Positions 16,910-25,796 of a stretch of 64,000 nt of DNA are shown piece after piece (position 1 is the stretch's first letter; every line of letters starts with the position of its first letter). The notes below the pieces were generated by a model that searched no databases, was not told where the DNA came from, and worked only from the letters and a program-made list of their open reading frames with translations. Origin of the DNA: Nostoc sp. CHAB 5824 (GTDB lineage Bacteria > Cyanobacteriota > Cyanobacteriia > Cyanobacteriales > Nostocaceae); the NCBI RefSeq assembly GCF_020829665.1, contig NZ_JAIVFT010000011.1, forward strand, positions 62,001-126,000. Reading direction: 5' to 3'. The position numbers and the translations under genes were made by a program.

Positions 16910-18046
16910 ATGGTGCATTCCCCAGTAGGTATTCGCTCACTTGCACTAACTTTTCCAACTATTAGACGTACTAATAACTATTACATAGAAAAGTACCCTG
17001 AACTAATAACTCAGGCTGAACAAAAAGGACTGGCAAGGCTGTTTTCGCTGGCTGGAACTCCTCCGAGTCACGAGTTTGACATGGAGATGCTGCCTTATCT
17101 CTCAGATCCGTTTCGTGGTACTGTTGAGCGCTGGGTGCTTGGCCCTGGCGAGTCCTCATTAACCTTAGAGTATCGTGCAGCAACAGATGCCCTCAATGCG
17201 GCCAAACTTTCTCCCAATGAGGTTGATCTGATGATTGTCGCCTCAGTTTGGCCTGAACACATTGGATTTGGCAATGCCGCCTTCCTTGCCCGTAAACTTG
17301 GTCTTGTCGGTGCAGCATGGAATCTTGATGGAACATGTGGCAGTACGCCAGTTGTGCTTCAAACTGCCTGTGCTTTGGTACGAGCAGGAGAGTATCGTAA
17401 TATACTCGTAGTTATTTCGTGTTCCTACTCTCGCGTTTTTGACGAGGAAGATACTGTGTCTTGGTTCCTTGGAGATGGTGCGGGAGCCTTCGTAGTCGGT
17501 TCACTCGAACCAAATCAGGGTATCCTTGGCACTAAGACAGTTCATACAGGTGCGCTGTGTGAGGTAGTATCTGCTGAACTGGTAAAGGACGAACAAGGAA
17601 ATTCACGAGTCCGTATGCAGATGGGCAAGGATGCCAAAGCACTACGCGAAACGGCTGCGGAGTTTCTTTGTGTATGTTGCGAGGGTGCGATCGCATCTGC
17701 TGGTGTCACGTTGGAGCAAATCGACTTTTTTCTTTTCAATACCCCTACTGCTTGGGTTACAAGCTTCTGCACGCGGCTACTCGGTATTGACCCAGAGCGC
17801 ACAATCAACCTCTACCCTGTATGTGCAAACATAGGGCCAGTACTGACTGTGGCAAATATGTACTATGCTGCACAGTTAGGCAAGATTCACGAAAATGAAT
17901 TGGTTCTCATTTATGGTTCTGGTGCAGCAGGTGTCGCCACTGCAAGTGTAATGCGCTGGGGTAATGTGGTGCTAGGTTCAGATCCTCTTGAAAGCTCTAA
18001 ATCAGCAAAAGAAAGCTCTAAACATTGGAGCGAAGTTTCTTTTTAA
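16910..18046 (+). CDS. KAS III-like (FabH-family) condensing enzyme lacking the usual catalytic His
   Basis: A 378-residue thiolase-fold protein. The nucleophile is Cys143 in NLDGTCGSTP, and WFLGDGAGAFVVG is a typical FabH segment. At the usual His position (HQAN in FabH) the sequence reads FLFNTPTAW, with Asn277. The third residue, Asn307, is kept in CANIGPV. With Cys and Asn kept but His lost, decarboxylative condensation should be impaired, so acyl transfer or non-decarboxylative condensation is a reasonable inference. The start lies 21 bp after the ThDP gene, and the esterase follows after 41 bp. It is probably the second gene of a three-gene operon. The C-terminal 25 residues are Ser/Lys-rich and outside the fold. 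Confidence 0.85.
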   Translation: MVHSPVGIRSLALTFPTIRRTNNYYIEKYPELITQAEQKGLARLFSLAGTPPSHEFDMEMLPYLSDPFRGTVERWVLGPGESSLTLEYRAATDALNAAKLSPNEVDLMIVASVWPEHIGFGNAAFLARKLGLVGAAWNLDGTCGSTPVVLQTACALVRAGEYRNILVVISCSYSRVFDEEDTVSWFLGDGAGAFVVGSLEPNQGILGTKTVHTGALCEVVSAELVKDEQGNSRVRMQMGKDAKALRETAAEFLCVCCEGAIASAGVTLEQIDFFLFNTPTAWVTSFCTRLLGIDPERTINLYPVCANIGPVLTVANMYYAAQLGKIHENELVLIYGSGAAGVATASVMRWGNVVLGSDPLESSKSAKESSKHWSEVSF

Positions 18047-18087
18047 GGACATCTTTAGAAGGTTGAAACTAGATTAAGGAATTAACT

Positions 18088-19068
18088 GTGCAACGACAAA
18101 TTATAACAATAGGATTTTTGCTGTTATCTTTGATATTTCCACTCAAAGTATTAGCAAAAGATTATAAGAATATTTACATCTTTGGAGACAGCTTTTCTGA
18201 TAGTGGTAATGTATTTAATGCCACTAACGGAATTATTCCTCCAAGTCCAACCTACTCTAATGGGCGTTTTTCTAATGACCTAATTTGGGTTGATTATCTT
18301 GCCTCTGATCTAGGATTAACATTAAATCTGAAAAATAACTTTGCTTTTGGTGGTGCGACGACAGGAACTAAGAATATTGGTTTACCTAGCTTACCAGGAT
18401 TACAGCAACAAATAAATAGTTTTGTCTCAGCACAAACCGCTGATCCTAATGCTCTATATATTATTTGGGCTGGGACTAATGACTACTTAAATTACTTTTT
18501 CGATGGTAATCCCAACTCTACCAATACAGTGAGAAATTTATCAGCAGCACTGACATCCCTTGTTACTGATGGCGCTAGAGATATCATGGTGGTCAACTTG
18601 CCAGATTTGGGAAAATTGCCTTTTGCAAATTTTGATAGCCAGCGTTCCAACTTATTTAATACATTCAGCAGCACACATAACTCTAGCTTAAACACGACAC
18701 TCAAATCTTTGAGGCAACAATTAAGTCCCGATATCAACATTATAGAACTGAATGTTAATTCCCTATTTGATAAGGTTATTGCTGCTCCAGAGGAATTCGG
18801 TTTTACAAACGTGACCAACTCTTGTATTAGCAAAGACTTATCAGTAGTACCCATAGATGTTCCCACACCACAAGTTTTATGTAATCCTGAAAAATTTTTG
18901 TTTTGGGACGACGTTCATCCTACAACTACTACTCATAAGCTAATTGGAGAACTAGCATTCTCTGCACTTGAGCCAGTACCAGTACCCGAACCATCTGCTG
19001 GATTAGGGATGCTAGGATATAGTATTTTAAGTGCAGTTTCGCTATTGAAACGCAAAGTACTCAACTGA
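18088..19068 (+). CDS. SGNH/GDSL-family esterase with PEP-CTERM anchor
   Basis: A 326-residue secreted protein starting at GTG. The signal peptide covers residues 1-23. The catalytic Ser is in FGDSFSDSGN (block I), the block III Asn is in WAGTNDY, and the catalytic Asp/His are in FWDDVHPT near the C-terminus. The last 30 residues carry a sorting signal: VPEPSAG, a hydrophobic helix, then a basic LLKRK end, the PEP-CTERM type recognised by exosortase. It should be an extracytoplasmic lipase or esterase. It lies 41 bp after the KAS III-like gene and could act on that product; this is inferred from position. STRR heptads follow the stop. Confidence 0.88.
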   Translation: MQRQIITIGFLLLSLIFPLKVLAKDYKNIYIFGDSFSDSGNVFNATNGIIPPSPTYSNGRFSNDLIWVDYLASDLGLTLNLKNNFAFGGATTGTKNIGLPSLPGLQQQINSFVSAQTADPNALYIIWAGTNDYLNYFFDGNPNSTNTVRNLSAALTSLVTDGARDIMVVNLPDLGKLPFANFDSQRSNLFNTFSSTHNSSLNTTLKSLRQQLSPDINIIELNVNSLFDKVIAAPEEFGFTNVTNSCISKDLSVVPIDVPTPQVLCNPEKFLFWDDVHPTTTTHKLIGELAFSALEPVPVPEPSAGLGMLGYSILSAVSLLKRKVLN

Positions 19069-19071
19069 TTA

Positions 19072-19113
19072 ATTCTGACTCCTGACTCCTGAATTCTGAC
19101 TTCTGAATTCTTC
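19072..19113. repeat. Heptad short tandem repeats (STRR)
   Basis: Repeats of the CTGACTC/CTGAATT type between the convergent esterase and STAND-WD40 genes. This is a typical cyanobacterial spacer repeat. Confidence 0.6.
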
Positions 19114-19118
19114 TTTGA

Positions 19119-22100
19119 TTAATACTCAACTGCTCCTAAAGCTTTTAAAGTATCCTTTTGAGACTCAGTTAACCCAGCTATGCTAGTGATATTCATTCCC
19201 TCGTAAGGGTTTTTGCTTCTCAAAGTTTTCAAGCATTCACCTGTTTCTACATCCCAAATCTTAATTGTTTCATCTTCACTGCAACTGACCACAGTATGAC
19301 CATCGGGACTAAAGCCAACCGACCAAACCCACCTAGTATGTCCTGATAAAGTTCTTAAACAGCTACCAGTGCAAATATCCCACAACTTCACTGTTTGATC
19401 GCCACTACCACTAGCTAGCATACAACCATCTGCACTAAAGGCAACTGAGTATACGCTATTAGTATGTCCTTGCAAAGTTTCAAGACACTCACCAGTGCTG
19501 ACATCCCAAAGTTTAATAGTTTGATCTCCACTGCCGCTAGCTAGTATACGGCCATCTGAAGTGAAGCTAACTGCCCAAACCCACTCTGTATGACCCTGTA
19601 AAGTCTTCAAGCATTGATTTAAGATGGTATGCCAGAGTCTCACTGTTTGGTCATGACTTCCGCTAGCTAATGTATTACCGTCAGGACTGAAGGCGACTGA
19701 CCATGTTCTACCATTATGCCCCCGTAAAGTATTGAGGCATTCACCAGTGCTGATATCCCAGAGTTTTATTGTTTGGTCATCGCTACCACTAGCAAGACAA
19801 TGGCTGTCGGCACTAAAAGTAACTGATGTAACTCGATTACTATGTCCTCTCAAGATTTTAAGACATTTACCACTACTCAGATCCCATAACCTTACGGTTC
19901 GGTCTTCGCTGCCACTAGCAAGTAATTGAGAATCAGGACTAAAGACAACTGATGTGACTCTTCTACCATGTCCATGCAAAGTTTTGAGAGATTTACCAGT
20001 TGTAGCATTCCACAATGTCACTGTTTGGTCATTACTGCCACTAGCAAGGATGTTATCGTTTGGACTGATAGCAACTGACCATATACCATTGTTGTAACCC
20101 TGGAATGTCTTAATACATCTACCAGTACTGATATTCCATAACTTTACCGTTTGGTCATCACTGCTACTAGCACAAATGTTTTTATTTATACATATTGCTA
20201 ACGACCATACCCTACTTCTATGTCCTTGTAAAGTTTTAAGGCATTCACCAGTAGCGAAATCCCATACCTTAACTGTTTGGTCATCACCGCAACTAATAAG
20301 AGCATTACCATCTACACTGAAGGTAACTGAATGTACTAAGTCGGTATGCCCCGGCAAAGTTTTAAAACATTGAGCAGTACTGATGTCCCAAAGTTTCACT
20401 GTTTGGTCATGGCTCCCACTAGCTAGTGTATTACCGTCAGGGCTGAAAGTGACTGAGTATACCCTCTGAGTGTGACCCTCCAAGGTGTGAATACATAAAC
20501 TGCTGTTAATATCCCACAGCCTTACTGTATAGTCATCATTTCCACTTGCCAACATGTAATTTTTTGGACTGAAGGCAACAGACCATACACTACAACCAAC
20601 TTCTTGTAAGGTTTTTAGACATTTGCCTGTAGTGGTATTCCAGAGCTTCACTGTTTGGTCATCACTGCCACTAGCAAGAATCTGATTGTCAGGACTAAAA
20701 GTGACTGAACGAACCCCACCACTATGACCCTCTAAAGTTTTGAAACACTGACCGTTATTGGTATCCCACAGTTTTATTGTTTGGTCATTACTGCCACTAG
20801 CAAGAACCTGACCATCGGGACTAAAGGAGACTGACCAAACCCAACCAGCATGACCCTTACAAGTCAGAAGTTGCTGACTATTTGCAACTTCGTACAAGCG
20901 AATTTCTCCATTGGTATCACCAGTAGCTAAAAGCTTTCCACTGGGGCTAAAGGCTACTGAAAAAATACCACCAAAGGTTTCAACAAAAACAGACTTAGCT
21001 AGATGGGCGTGAGCAAAATTTGCATTATGTAACTTGACGTTTTGCAGGTCGGCTTGCCAAATAGTTAGATAAGAAAAATCATAACCGCTAAGATCAGTTT
21101 CTAAATCACAAAGTAGGTTAAAGACATTTCCTGCCGTATAACTTTGTTCTAGGGGAGATATCTCTCGTAGGGTTGCTAAAATTTGAGCTAAGTGATTTTC
21201 TAGGTTTTTTTTACTTCTAAAGGTAGTAAGCAGGCCATTTATAACTGGTTTGATGATGAGGCGAATTTGAGTATCCCTAACATATTCTTTTGCTGTGGCT
21301 TTTATCAAAGCTTTGCTCGTGAATAAATTAATATTCTGAGTAATAATTTCCTCACAGACGAGTTCTATCAAGCTACTAGTCACATACTCCATAACCACAG
21401 GCTGGAGAGTAAACAGTGATCCAGTTTTTTGAATAAGCGTAGGCGTAGCCTTCTCGATTAGCGATCGTCTTCCTAAAGATTCCACAGCCTCTAGTAATTT
21501 TGCCTGTGGTACTGGTGATACAATATCTTCTCGCAATTCTGACAGTGTAACCGACTCACGATTAATCGCTAGCCAGTACATGATATCCTTTTCTAAATCT
21601 GACAAGCGCTCAAACTGCTGCTCTAAAATATCGCGAATATCTCCAAAAACAAACGTATCTTGTTGCAAAAACTCAGTCACATCACCATGAAAGATATCTT
21701 GAACGGTCGTGGCAACTATCTTTAAGGCTAATGGATTGCCTGCATAGCGTTCAATCATTACTTTCCATTCATCTTCTGCCGCCGATAGCCCTTTAAGTTT
21801 CAAGATTTCTTGCCCTTCCGCCACCTTCAAGCCACTCAATGGCAATGAGCGAACAGCTAGTGCTTGTCCTTCCAATAATGCCACTTCTCTAGGCTTTTCA
21901 CGACTGGTCAGCACTAAGCAGCTTTGGTGAGTTGCTTCTCCTACCCGTTTTAAAAGCTCACCATATTCCTCATATCCTTCTCGATAAAGTCCAGCACGGC
22001 TACCACTGCGGAGAATTGACTCTGCATTATCAAGGATCACCAAACAACGATGATTTTGCAAATAATAGAGTAGTCTCGATAGCCTATCACTGAAGCTTTC

Positions 22101-22661
22101 TGGTAAGTTAGCTTCTGTCTCCTGTTCCTCAGATAAAAATTGGAGCAGGTTACTTAGGACAATTTTAACAGGTGGAGCTTCTCGTAGCGATCGCCAGATA
22201 ACATACTCAAAATTCTCCTGAATCTGTTGAGCAAACTTTACAGACAACGCTGTTTTCCCCATGCCTCCTATCCCCAATAGTGCCACCAATTGGCAGTGCT
22301 CATTGAGAATCCATTGCTCTAGCGTGGTAAGTTCTTCTGTACGCCCATAAAAAACTGAGTTAAAGATAGCTTCTCCCCAATCTAGACGAGTATTTGAGCT
22401 TGAATAGTCGTCTTTATCTATTTTTAACTTAAAAACTGAAAAAAGCTTCTCAATAGTCTGTTTGTCAACTCCTCCTTCCCGATTCAATACTTTCGAGATG
22501 GTAGCGGAATATAACCCAGAGCGTGCACTCATTTCTTCAAGAGTGTACCTGTTTCCAAAATTTTCCTTTGCTTCTGACTGATGCTTTGCTTCCTTAATTT
22601 TTTGTAAACCCTTGGTAGTAAGTGCAACGCCACGCTTGCGTCTCCAATTCGGTAAAGTCAT
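19119..22661 (-). CDS. STAND NTPase with 14 WD40 repeats
   Basis: A 1180-residue protein. Residues 1-85 are the same HTH-like N-terminal domain as in the 9343 paralogue. The NTPase follows: FYGRTEEL, Walker A GIGGMGKT (130-137), a WRSLREAPP segment, and Walker B CLVILDNAE. A winged-helix/helical region then leads to a short pentapeptide-like run (YDFSYLTIWQADLQN, near 545). From about 565 to 1150 there are 14 WD40 repeats of 42 residues, which would build two seven-bladed propellers. Most read SVxFSPDGxxLASGSxDQTVKLWD. Propellers act as sensors that hold the ATPase off until a ligand binds. The role is probably signalling or defence. Several repeats are nearly identical, which suggests recent copying. 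Confidence 0.92.
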   Translation of the reverse strand: MTLPNWRRKRGVALTTKGLQKIKEAKHQSEAKENFGNRYTLEEMSARSGLYSATISKVLNREGGVDKQTIEKLFSVFKLKIDKDDYSSSNTRLDWGEAIFNSVFYGRTEELTTLEQWILNEHCQLVALLGIGGMGKTALSVKFAQQIQENFEYVIWRSLREAPPVKIVLSNLLQFLSEEQETEANLPESFSDRLSRLLYYLQNHRCLVILDNAESILRSGSRAGLYREGYEEYGELLKRVGEATHQSCLVLTSREKPREVALLEGQALAVRSLPLSGLKVAEGQEILKLKGLSAAEDEWKVMIERYAGNPLALKIVATTVQDIFHGDVTEFLQQDTFVFGDIRDILEQQFERLSDLEKDIMYWLAINRESVTLSELREDIVSPVPQAKLLEAVESLGRRSLIEKATPTLIQKTGSLFTLQPVVMEYVTSSLIELVCEEIITQNINLFTSKALIKATAKEYVRDTQIRLIIKPVINGLLTTFRSKKNLENHLAQILATLREISPLEQSYTAGNVFNLLCDLETDLSGYDFSYLTIWQADLQNVKLHNANFAHAHLAKSVFVETFGGIFSVAFSPSGKLLATGDTNGEIRLYEVANSQQLLTCKGHAGWVWSVSFSPDGQVLASGSNDQTIKLWDTNNGQCFKTLEGHSGGVRSVTFSPDNQILASGSDDQTVKLWNTTTGKCLKTLQEVGCSVWSVAFSPKNYMLASGNDDYTVRLWDINSSLCIHTLEGHTQRVYSVTFSPDGNTLASGSHDQTVKLWDISTAQCFKTLPGHTDLVHSVTFSVDGNALISCGDDQTVKVWDFATGECLKTLQGHRSRVWSLAICINKNICASSSDDQTVKLWNISTGRCIKTFQGYNNGIWSVAISPNDNILASGSNDQTVTLWNATTGKSLKTLHGHGRRVTSVVFSPDSQLLASGSEDRTVRLWDLSSGKCLKILRGHSNRVTSVTFSADSHCLASGSDDQTIKLWDISTGECLNTLRGHNGRTWSVAFSPDGNTLASGSHDQTVRLWHTILNQCLKTLQGHTEWVWAVSFTSDGRILASGSGDQTIKLWDVSTGECLETLQGHTNSVYSVAFSADGCMLASGSGDQTVKLWDICTGSCLRTLSGHTRWVWSVGFSPDGHTVVSCSEDETIKIWDVETGECLKTLRSKNPYEGMNITSIAGLTESQKDTLKALGAVEY

Positions 22662-23103
22662 GTATTAACTCACTGTTCGTGTAATCACCTTTGACTAAAA
22701 GGAATTATCTACTAGGTTGCTATAGATATAAGGTGATAGCCATAACAAATGAATAATCTCATATTGCAAAGGATTTTAAAGAGGTGTATGGCTAAAATAT
22801 TTACTAATGCAAGCCACCTTTGGCAATCCACTCATTTCGGTAATTCAACCCCGCTTGTTGAACAGACAATCTGGTCTGTGGAGCATTGCTGACATAAGCT
22901 CTTCAGCCGAAAGCTTGTAACACCATACGTGATGGCAGATTACTTACGTGTGATGTTATTTATTTAATACCTTAATTTCCCAGTAATGTGTGTGGCCTGT
23001 AAAGCTTAAGTTCAATCTCAAAATCTCGATTTTCACTGGTAAAAACAGTTTTGAATTGGCAATCTTGATAAGGAAAGTTCGTATATATCTAGCCTATCAA
23101 TCA
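22662..23103. other. Spacer between divergent genes, with a possible 34-residue frame
   Basis: Should hold the promoters of the STAND-WD40 gene and the small gene at 23104. A short frame at 22788-22892 (MAKIFTNASHLWQST..., 34 residues) has GAGG 4 bases before its ATG and could be a small peptide gene. Nothing else supports it. Confidence 0.3.
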
Positions 23104-23283
23104 ATGAGTAAAACTGCTGCACTTAAATTTCCCCGTTTGGCAACCTCCAGTAAAAAAAGGGCGCTTAAGCGAATTACCTTCAACTTGACATCAGATGAAG
23201 GCGAGAACCTTGAAAAATATTGTCAACAGACAGGTAGATCAGCAATAGATGTGATTCGGGAACTCATTCAAGCCTTGCCTTGA
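23104..23283 (+). CDS. Small ribbon-helix-helix (CopG/Arc-type) protein
   Basis: A 59-residue basic protein if started at the ATG 23104. An upstream in-frame ATG at 22990 would add 38 residues of spacer-like sequence. A beta segment, KRITFNLTSDEGENL, is followed by two helices (GENLEKYCQQTGR, SAIDVIRELIQAL), the ribbon-helix-helix layout used by antitoxins, plasmid regulators and small repressors. The strand residues R-T-N would contact DNA. No toxin gene follows; downstream is a gene-poor 1.3-kb spacer. It could be a remnant antitoxin or a regulator of an unlinked target. Confidence 0.6.
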   Translation: MSKTAALKFPRLATSSKKRALKRITFNLTSDEGENLEKYCQQTGRSAIDVIRELIQALP

Positions 23284-24606
23284 CCTGACTTTTCACGTCT
23301 AGCCTGAAAAGCCCCAGTCCAGAAGAATCATTGCTAAAGTAGAAAGTATTGCAGATTTTGACAAAGGTTTTCAAATTTACTCTGACGAGGGCAATTCAAC
23401 AGCGGTAATCATAGATTAGATCCTTCTGACTGGATATTTGCTATTTTAATACTGTTCTTTGTTGCAAAAATACTATAAAAACAAGGGTTAGAAATTATTC
23501 TCTGAGGGAAGTGACCACAGAATAAGGATAGTGGTCAAATCGCAGAAGCAATCTCTCACTCTTTATTGTGCAACTCACTAATATTTATTATGTCATCTTA
23601 TCTTCGGCGTGCTGCGCTCGTTTACGACCGACTAGCACGCCTTCACTAAATTTTTATCTCCCTCTCAATCCTCACAAAAAATTATCACTCGTTAATTTAA
23701 TACCTCCAATTCAAGCAAATTCTAATGCTTATATCTTGAGAATGAACCTAGATCAAGGTATTAAATGGTTCGCAAATTTACTTTTATTTTATGACTGGCA
23801 ACGCTCGAATGAGTTCTCGAATCACATCAGTTAGTTGCTGGTCTGCCTGTGGGTTCACAATATTTTTCAAGGTTCTTGGGTTCATTTGATGCCAGGTTTA
23901 TAGTGATTCGCTTGACCGCCCATTTTTTGTTCATGCTGAAATAGATAAATCATGTAATCAAAGCTTTAAACCCTGATTTTACCTCCCCAACTGGAAAGTA
24001 ACCTAAATTGGGAATATGCTGTTGAAATTAGTAGTTTGAGACGAGGACGCGGGGAAATATTTCTTCTTTGCGTTACTGTGTCTTTCTCTCTTTGTGTCGC
24101 TCCCTACCCACGATTTACTGATTGATAATCTACTATTATGGCATCTAATTAATTCTAGATGCTCCAAATTTTGCCGCCTCTCAATTTAATTGTTAAAGCT
24201 TAATTGCAATCAGTTTAGTATTAAAAATACTGAATAACCCCTTAACCTAAATTTGTACTAATTTTAACTCAACCTTTGCTTACTCTGTATGCCTTAGTAA
24301 GAAGATTGTGTAGTGATTATGGTAAAATACGGTATTTCCGTCGGGATTTAGATGTATTATGACCATTAATCCAGAGCTAGAAGCCAAATTGGAGGTTCTT
24401 ACGAGTTGCTGTTTACTGTATTAAGGATTGTGTATTTATGAAACTGCAACTGACTCAATTACATTCACTCTGAGCCAAATTAACTGGAGTGTAGACCCAT
24501 GAAATGCACAGATGGTTTGCATAGTAGAAAATTAGGTGTCTACGCCTACAGCATAAAATTTGCATATTTTCTGTGGAGTTTTCTTAACTATTCTTGAGGA
24601 GTACAA
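23284..24606. other. Gene-poor 1.3-kb spacer
   Basis: No convincing gene. A short coding-like stretch at about 23310-23418 (KVESIADFDKGFQIYSDEG, ending TAG) lacks a start codon and may be a gene remnant. An 88-codon frame at 23568-23834 looks like translated spacer. A 20-codon frame (MTINPELEAKLEVL...) at 24359 has no clear support. The 3' end should carry the promoter of the gene at 24607. Confidence 0.4.
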
Positions 24607-25107
24607 ATGCTTGAGGCTATCGCTGTTGCTTGGTTATTACTATTTTTTGGCGATTTTCTATCTACATTCTTTTACCACGTACCCGAGCACGTTTTTGGTA
24701 GCCTACATTTAAAAACGCACCACTCCTGGAAGAAGGATTTCCGTCACTACGCTATTTTGGCTTTTAATCCCCAGGTTCTTTTAGATGGTATTTTGGGAGC
24801 TTTGCCTTATGTACTTATAGCAGTAGTTTTGTGGTCTTTCTCTCCCATCGGCGTGATCTCTGGATTACTGCTTGGTCAGTTTCATGTATGGTGGAGACAC
24901 ATAAGTGTACTGGGTTGGCAAACTTCAAAACCTGTCAATATTTTATGCCAAATACTATTTATTACTACTCCTGAGAGACACTGGTTGCACCATCAAAAAA
25001 CTAATTTAGGTTTTGGTGATATTTTCACGTTCTTTGAACAACCTGCACAAATGTGGTTACGTTGGCTTCGGCTACTCAGACTCCGTTTTCGCTACTCTCG
25101 GATCTAA
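24607..25107 (+). CDS. Sterol desaturase/fatty acid hydroxylase family membrane protein
   Basis: A 166-residue membrane protein, short for the family. It keeps histidine clusters that can bind a di-iron centre: HVPEH (24-28), HLKTHH (34-39), H93 and H98 in QFHVWWRH, and RHWLHH (124-129). Hydrophobic helices lie at about 3-22, 62-80 and 82-100. The family inserts oxygen or double bonds into lipids, sterols or carotenoids at the membrane. GAGGA lies upstream of the ATG. A strong terminator follows at 25143, so the gene is monocistronic. The substrate is unknown; hydroxylation of a lipid or carotenoid is inferred from the family. Confidence 0.75.
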   Translation: MLEAIAVAWLLLFFGDFLSTFFYHVPEHVFGSLHLKTHHSWKKDFRHYAILAFNPQVLLDGILGALPYVLIAVVLWSFSPIGVISGLLLGQFHVWWRHISVLGWQTSKPVNILCQILFITTPERHWLHHQKTNLGFGDIFTFFEQPAQMWLRWLRLLRLRFRYSRI

Positions 25108-25142
25108 CTGAAGTTACCACTTACTTAAATACTTTTAAAAGG

Positions 25143-25176
25143 TACAAAAAAAGCTGCGATCGCAGCTTTTTTTGTA
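25143..25176 (+). terminator. Rho-independent terminator built on a HIP1 palindrome
   Basis: A perfect 34-bp palindrome: an A7 run, GCTGCGATCGCAGC, then a T7 run. The stem core contains GCGATCGC. It works symmetrically and ends the desaturase-family gene. Confidence 0.8.
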
Positions 25177-25269
25177 GGCTATGTTTTGCCAGAGAGAGGA
25201 TTATTGCAGTCTCAGAAATGCACTCACCTACATATTCAAAAAAGTTGATTTCCAATTTACGACTAGTCG

Positions 25270-25467
25270 CAACAAGAGACATCAATTGACCATAGAGTTA
25301 AATCTATACCTTTCTATAATTATGAAATATTTATTTATAGTTTTTCTATAACTCGTCAAAAAGTAAGTGAGTTACGCAGACGGAAGGATGCCTCTGGTAA
25401 GGAATTTAAAGATATTTGCTACTACTCAACTTCGCTGTTATATCGCCCATCTTTTTGGGAAAGCTAG
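25270..25467 (+). pseudogene. Possible gene remnant without a start codon
   Basis: One frame is open for about 65 codons and reads protein-like in its second half (RQKVSELRRRKDASGKEF, then DICYYSTSLLYRPSFWES and TAG). No ATG, GTG or TTG start with a ribosome site is in frame. It may be the tail of a deleted gene, or chance. Confidence 0.2.
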
Positions 25468-25655
25468 TCTTAATTAGTAAATTATTATATCCCTAGATTT
25501 TTATGAGAATTTCTCTCTTTACCGCAGATGCTGGGCGTAGCTTACTTATCCAAAGCGGTATGGATAGCTACGGTGAAGAAGGCTGGACGCAGGATACAGG
25601 ACGCAGAGGGTTGCAATACAGTTTAGGCTTCTTTCTTATACGAGAGGCTGCACCA

Positions 25656-25796
25656 ATGCAACTGGTACAAAGTGAGAAAATGTCCGTCTTGGAAAACTTA
25701 ACGGTAAAAGTGGCAGATAAAATTAATAACCTGGTTGGCTTGAATGCGGTCAATTTAAAACCAGCTATAGATGAGGTATTTCATGTCAGCAGTTAG
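25656..25796 (+). CDS. Short protein resembling a histidine-kinase H-box without the His
   Basis: A 46-residue frame (ATG 25656, GAGAGG upstream) whose TAG overlaps the ATG of the following kinase by 14 bases, so the two would be translationally coupled. The segment SEKMSVLENLTVKVADKINN aligns by eye with the dimerisation helix of the next protein (SEKMSSLGQLIAGVAHEINN), but Asp replaces the phospho-accepting His. An upstream ATG at 25503 would give 97 residues with an unconvincing N-terminus. It could be a decoy dimerisation helix that modulates the kinase, or a relic of a partial duplication. Confidence 0.4.
   Translation: MQLVQSEKMSVLENLTVKVADKINNLVGLNAVNLKPAIDEVFHVSS

Noticed and set aside
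23568..23834. 88-codon frame in the gene-poor spacer
   Set aside because: No start context; composition and residues look like translated spacer.
25503..25796. Full 97-codon frame before the GAF kinase
   Set aside because: Only the part from 25656 has a ribosome site and a familiar pattern; the first 51 codons look like spacer.
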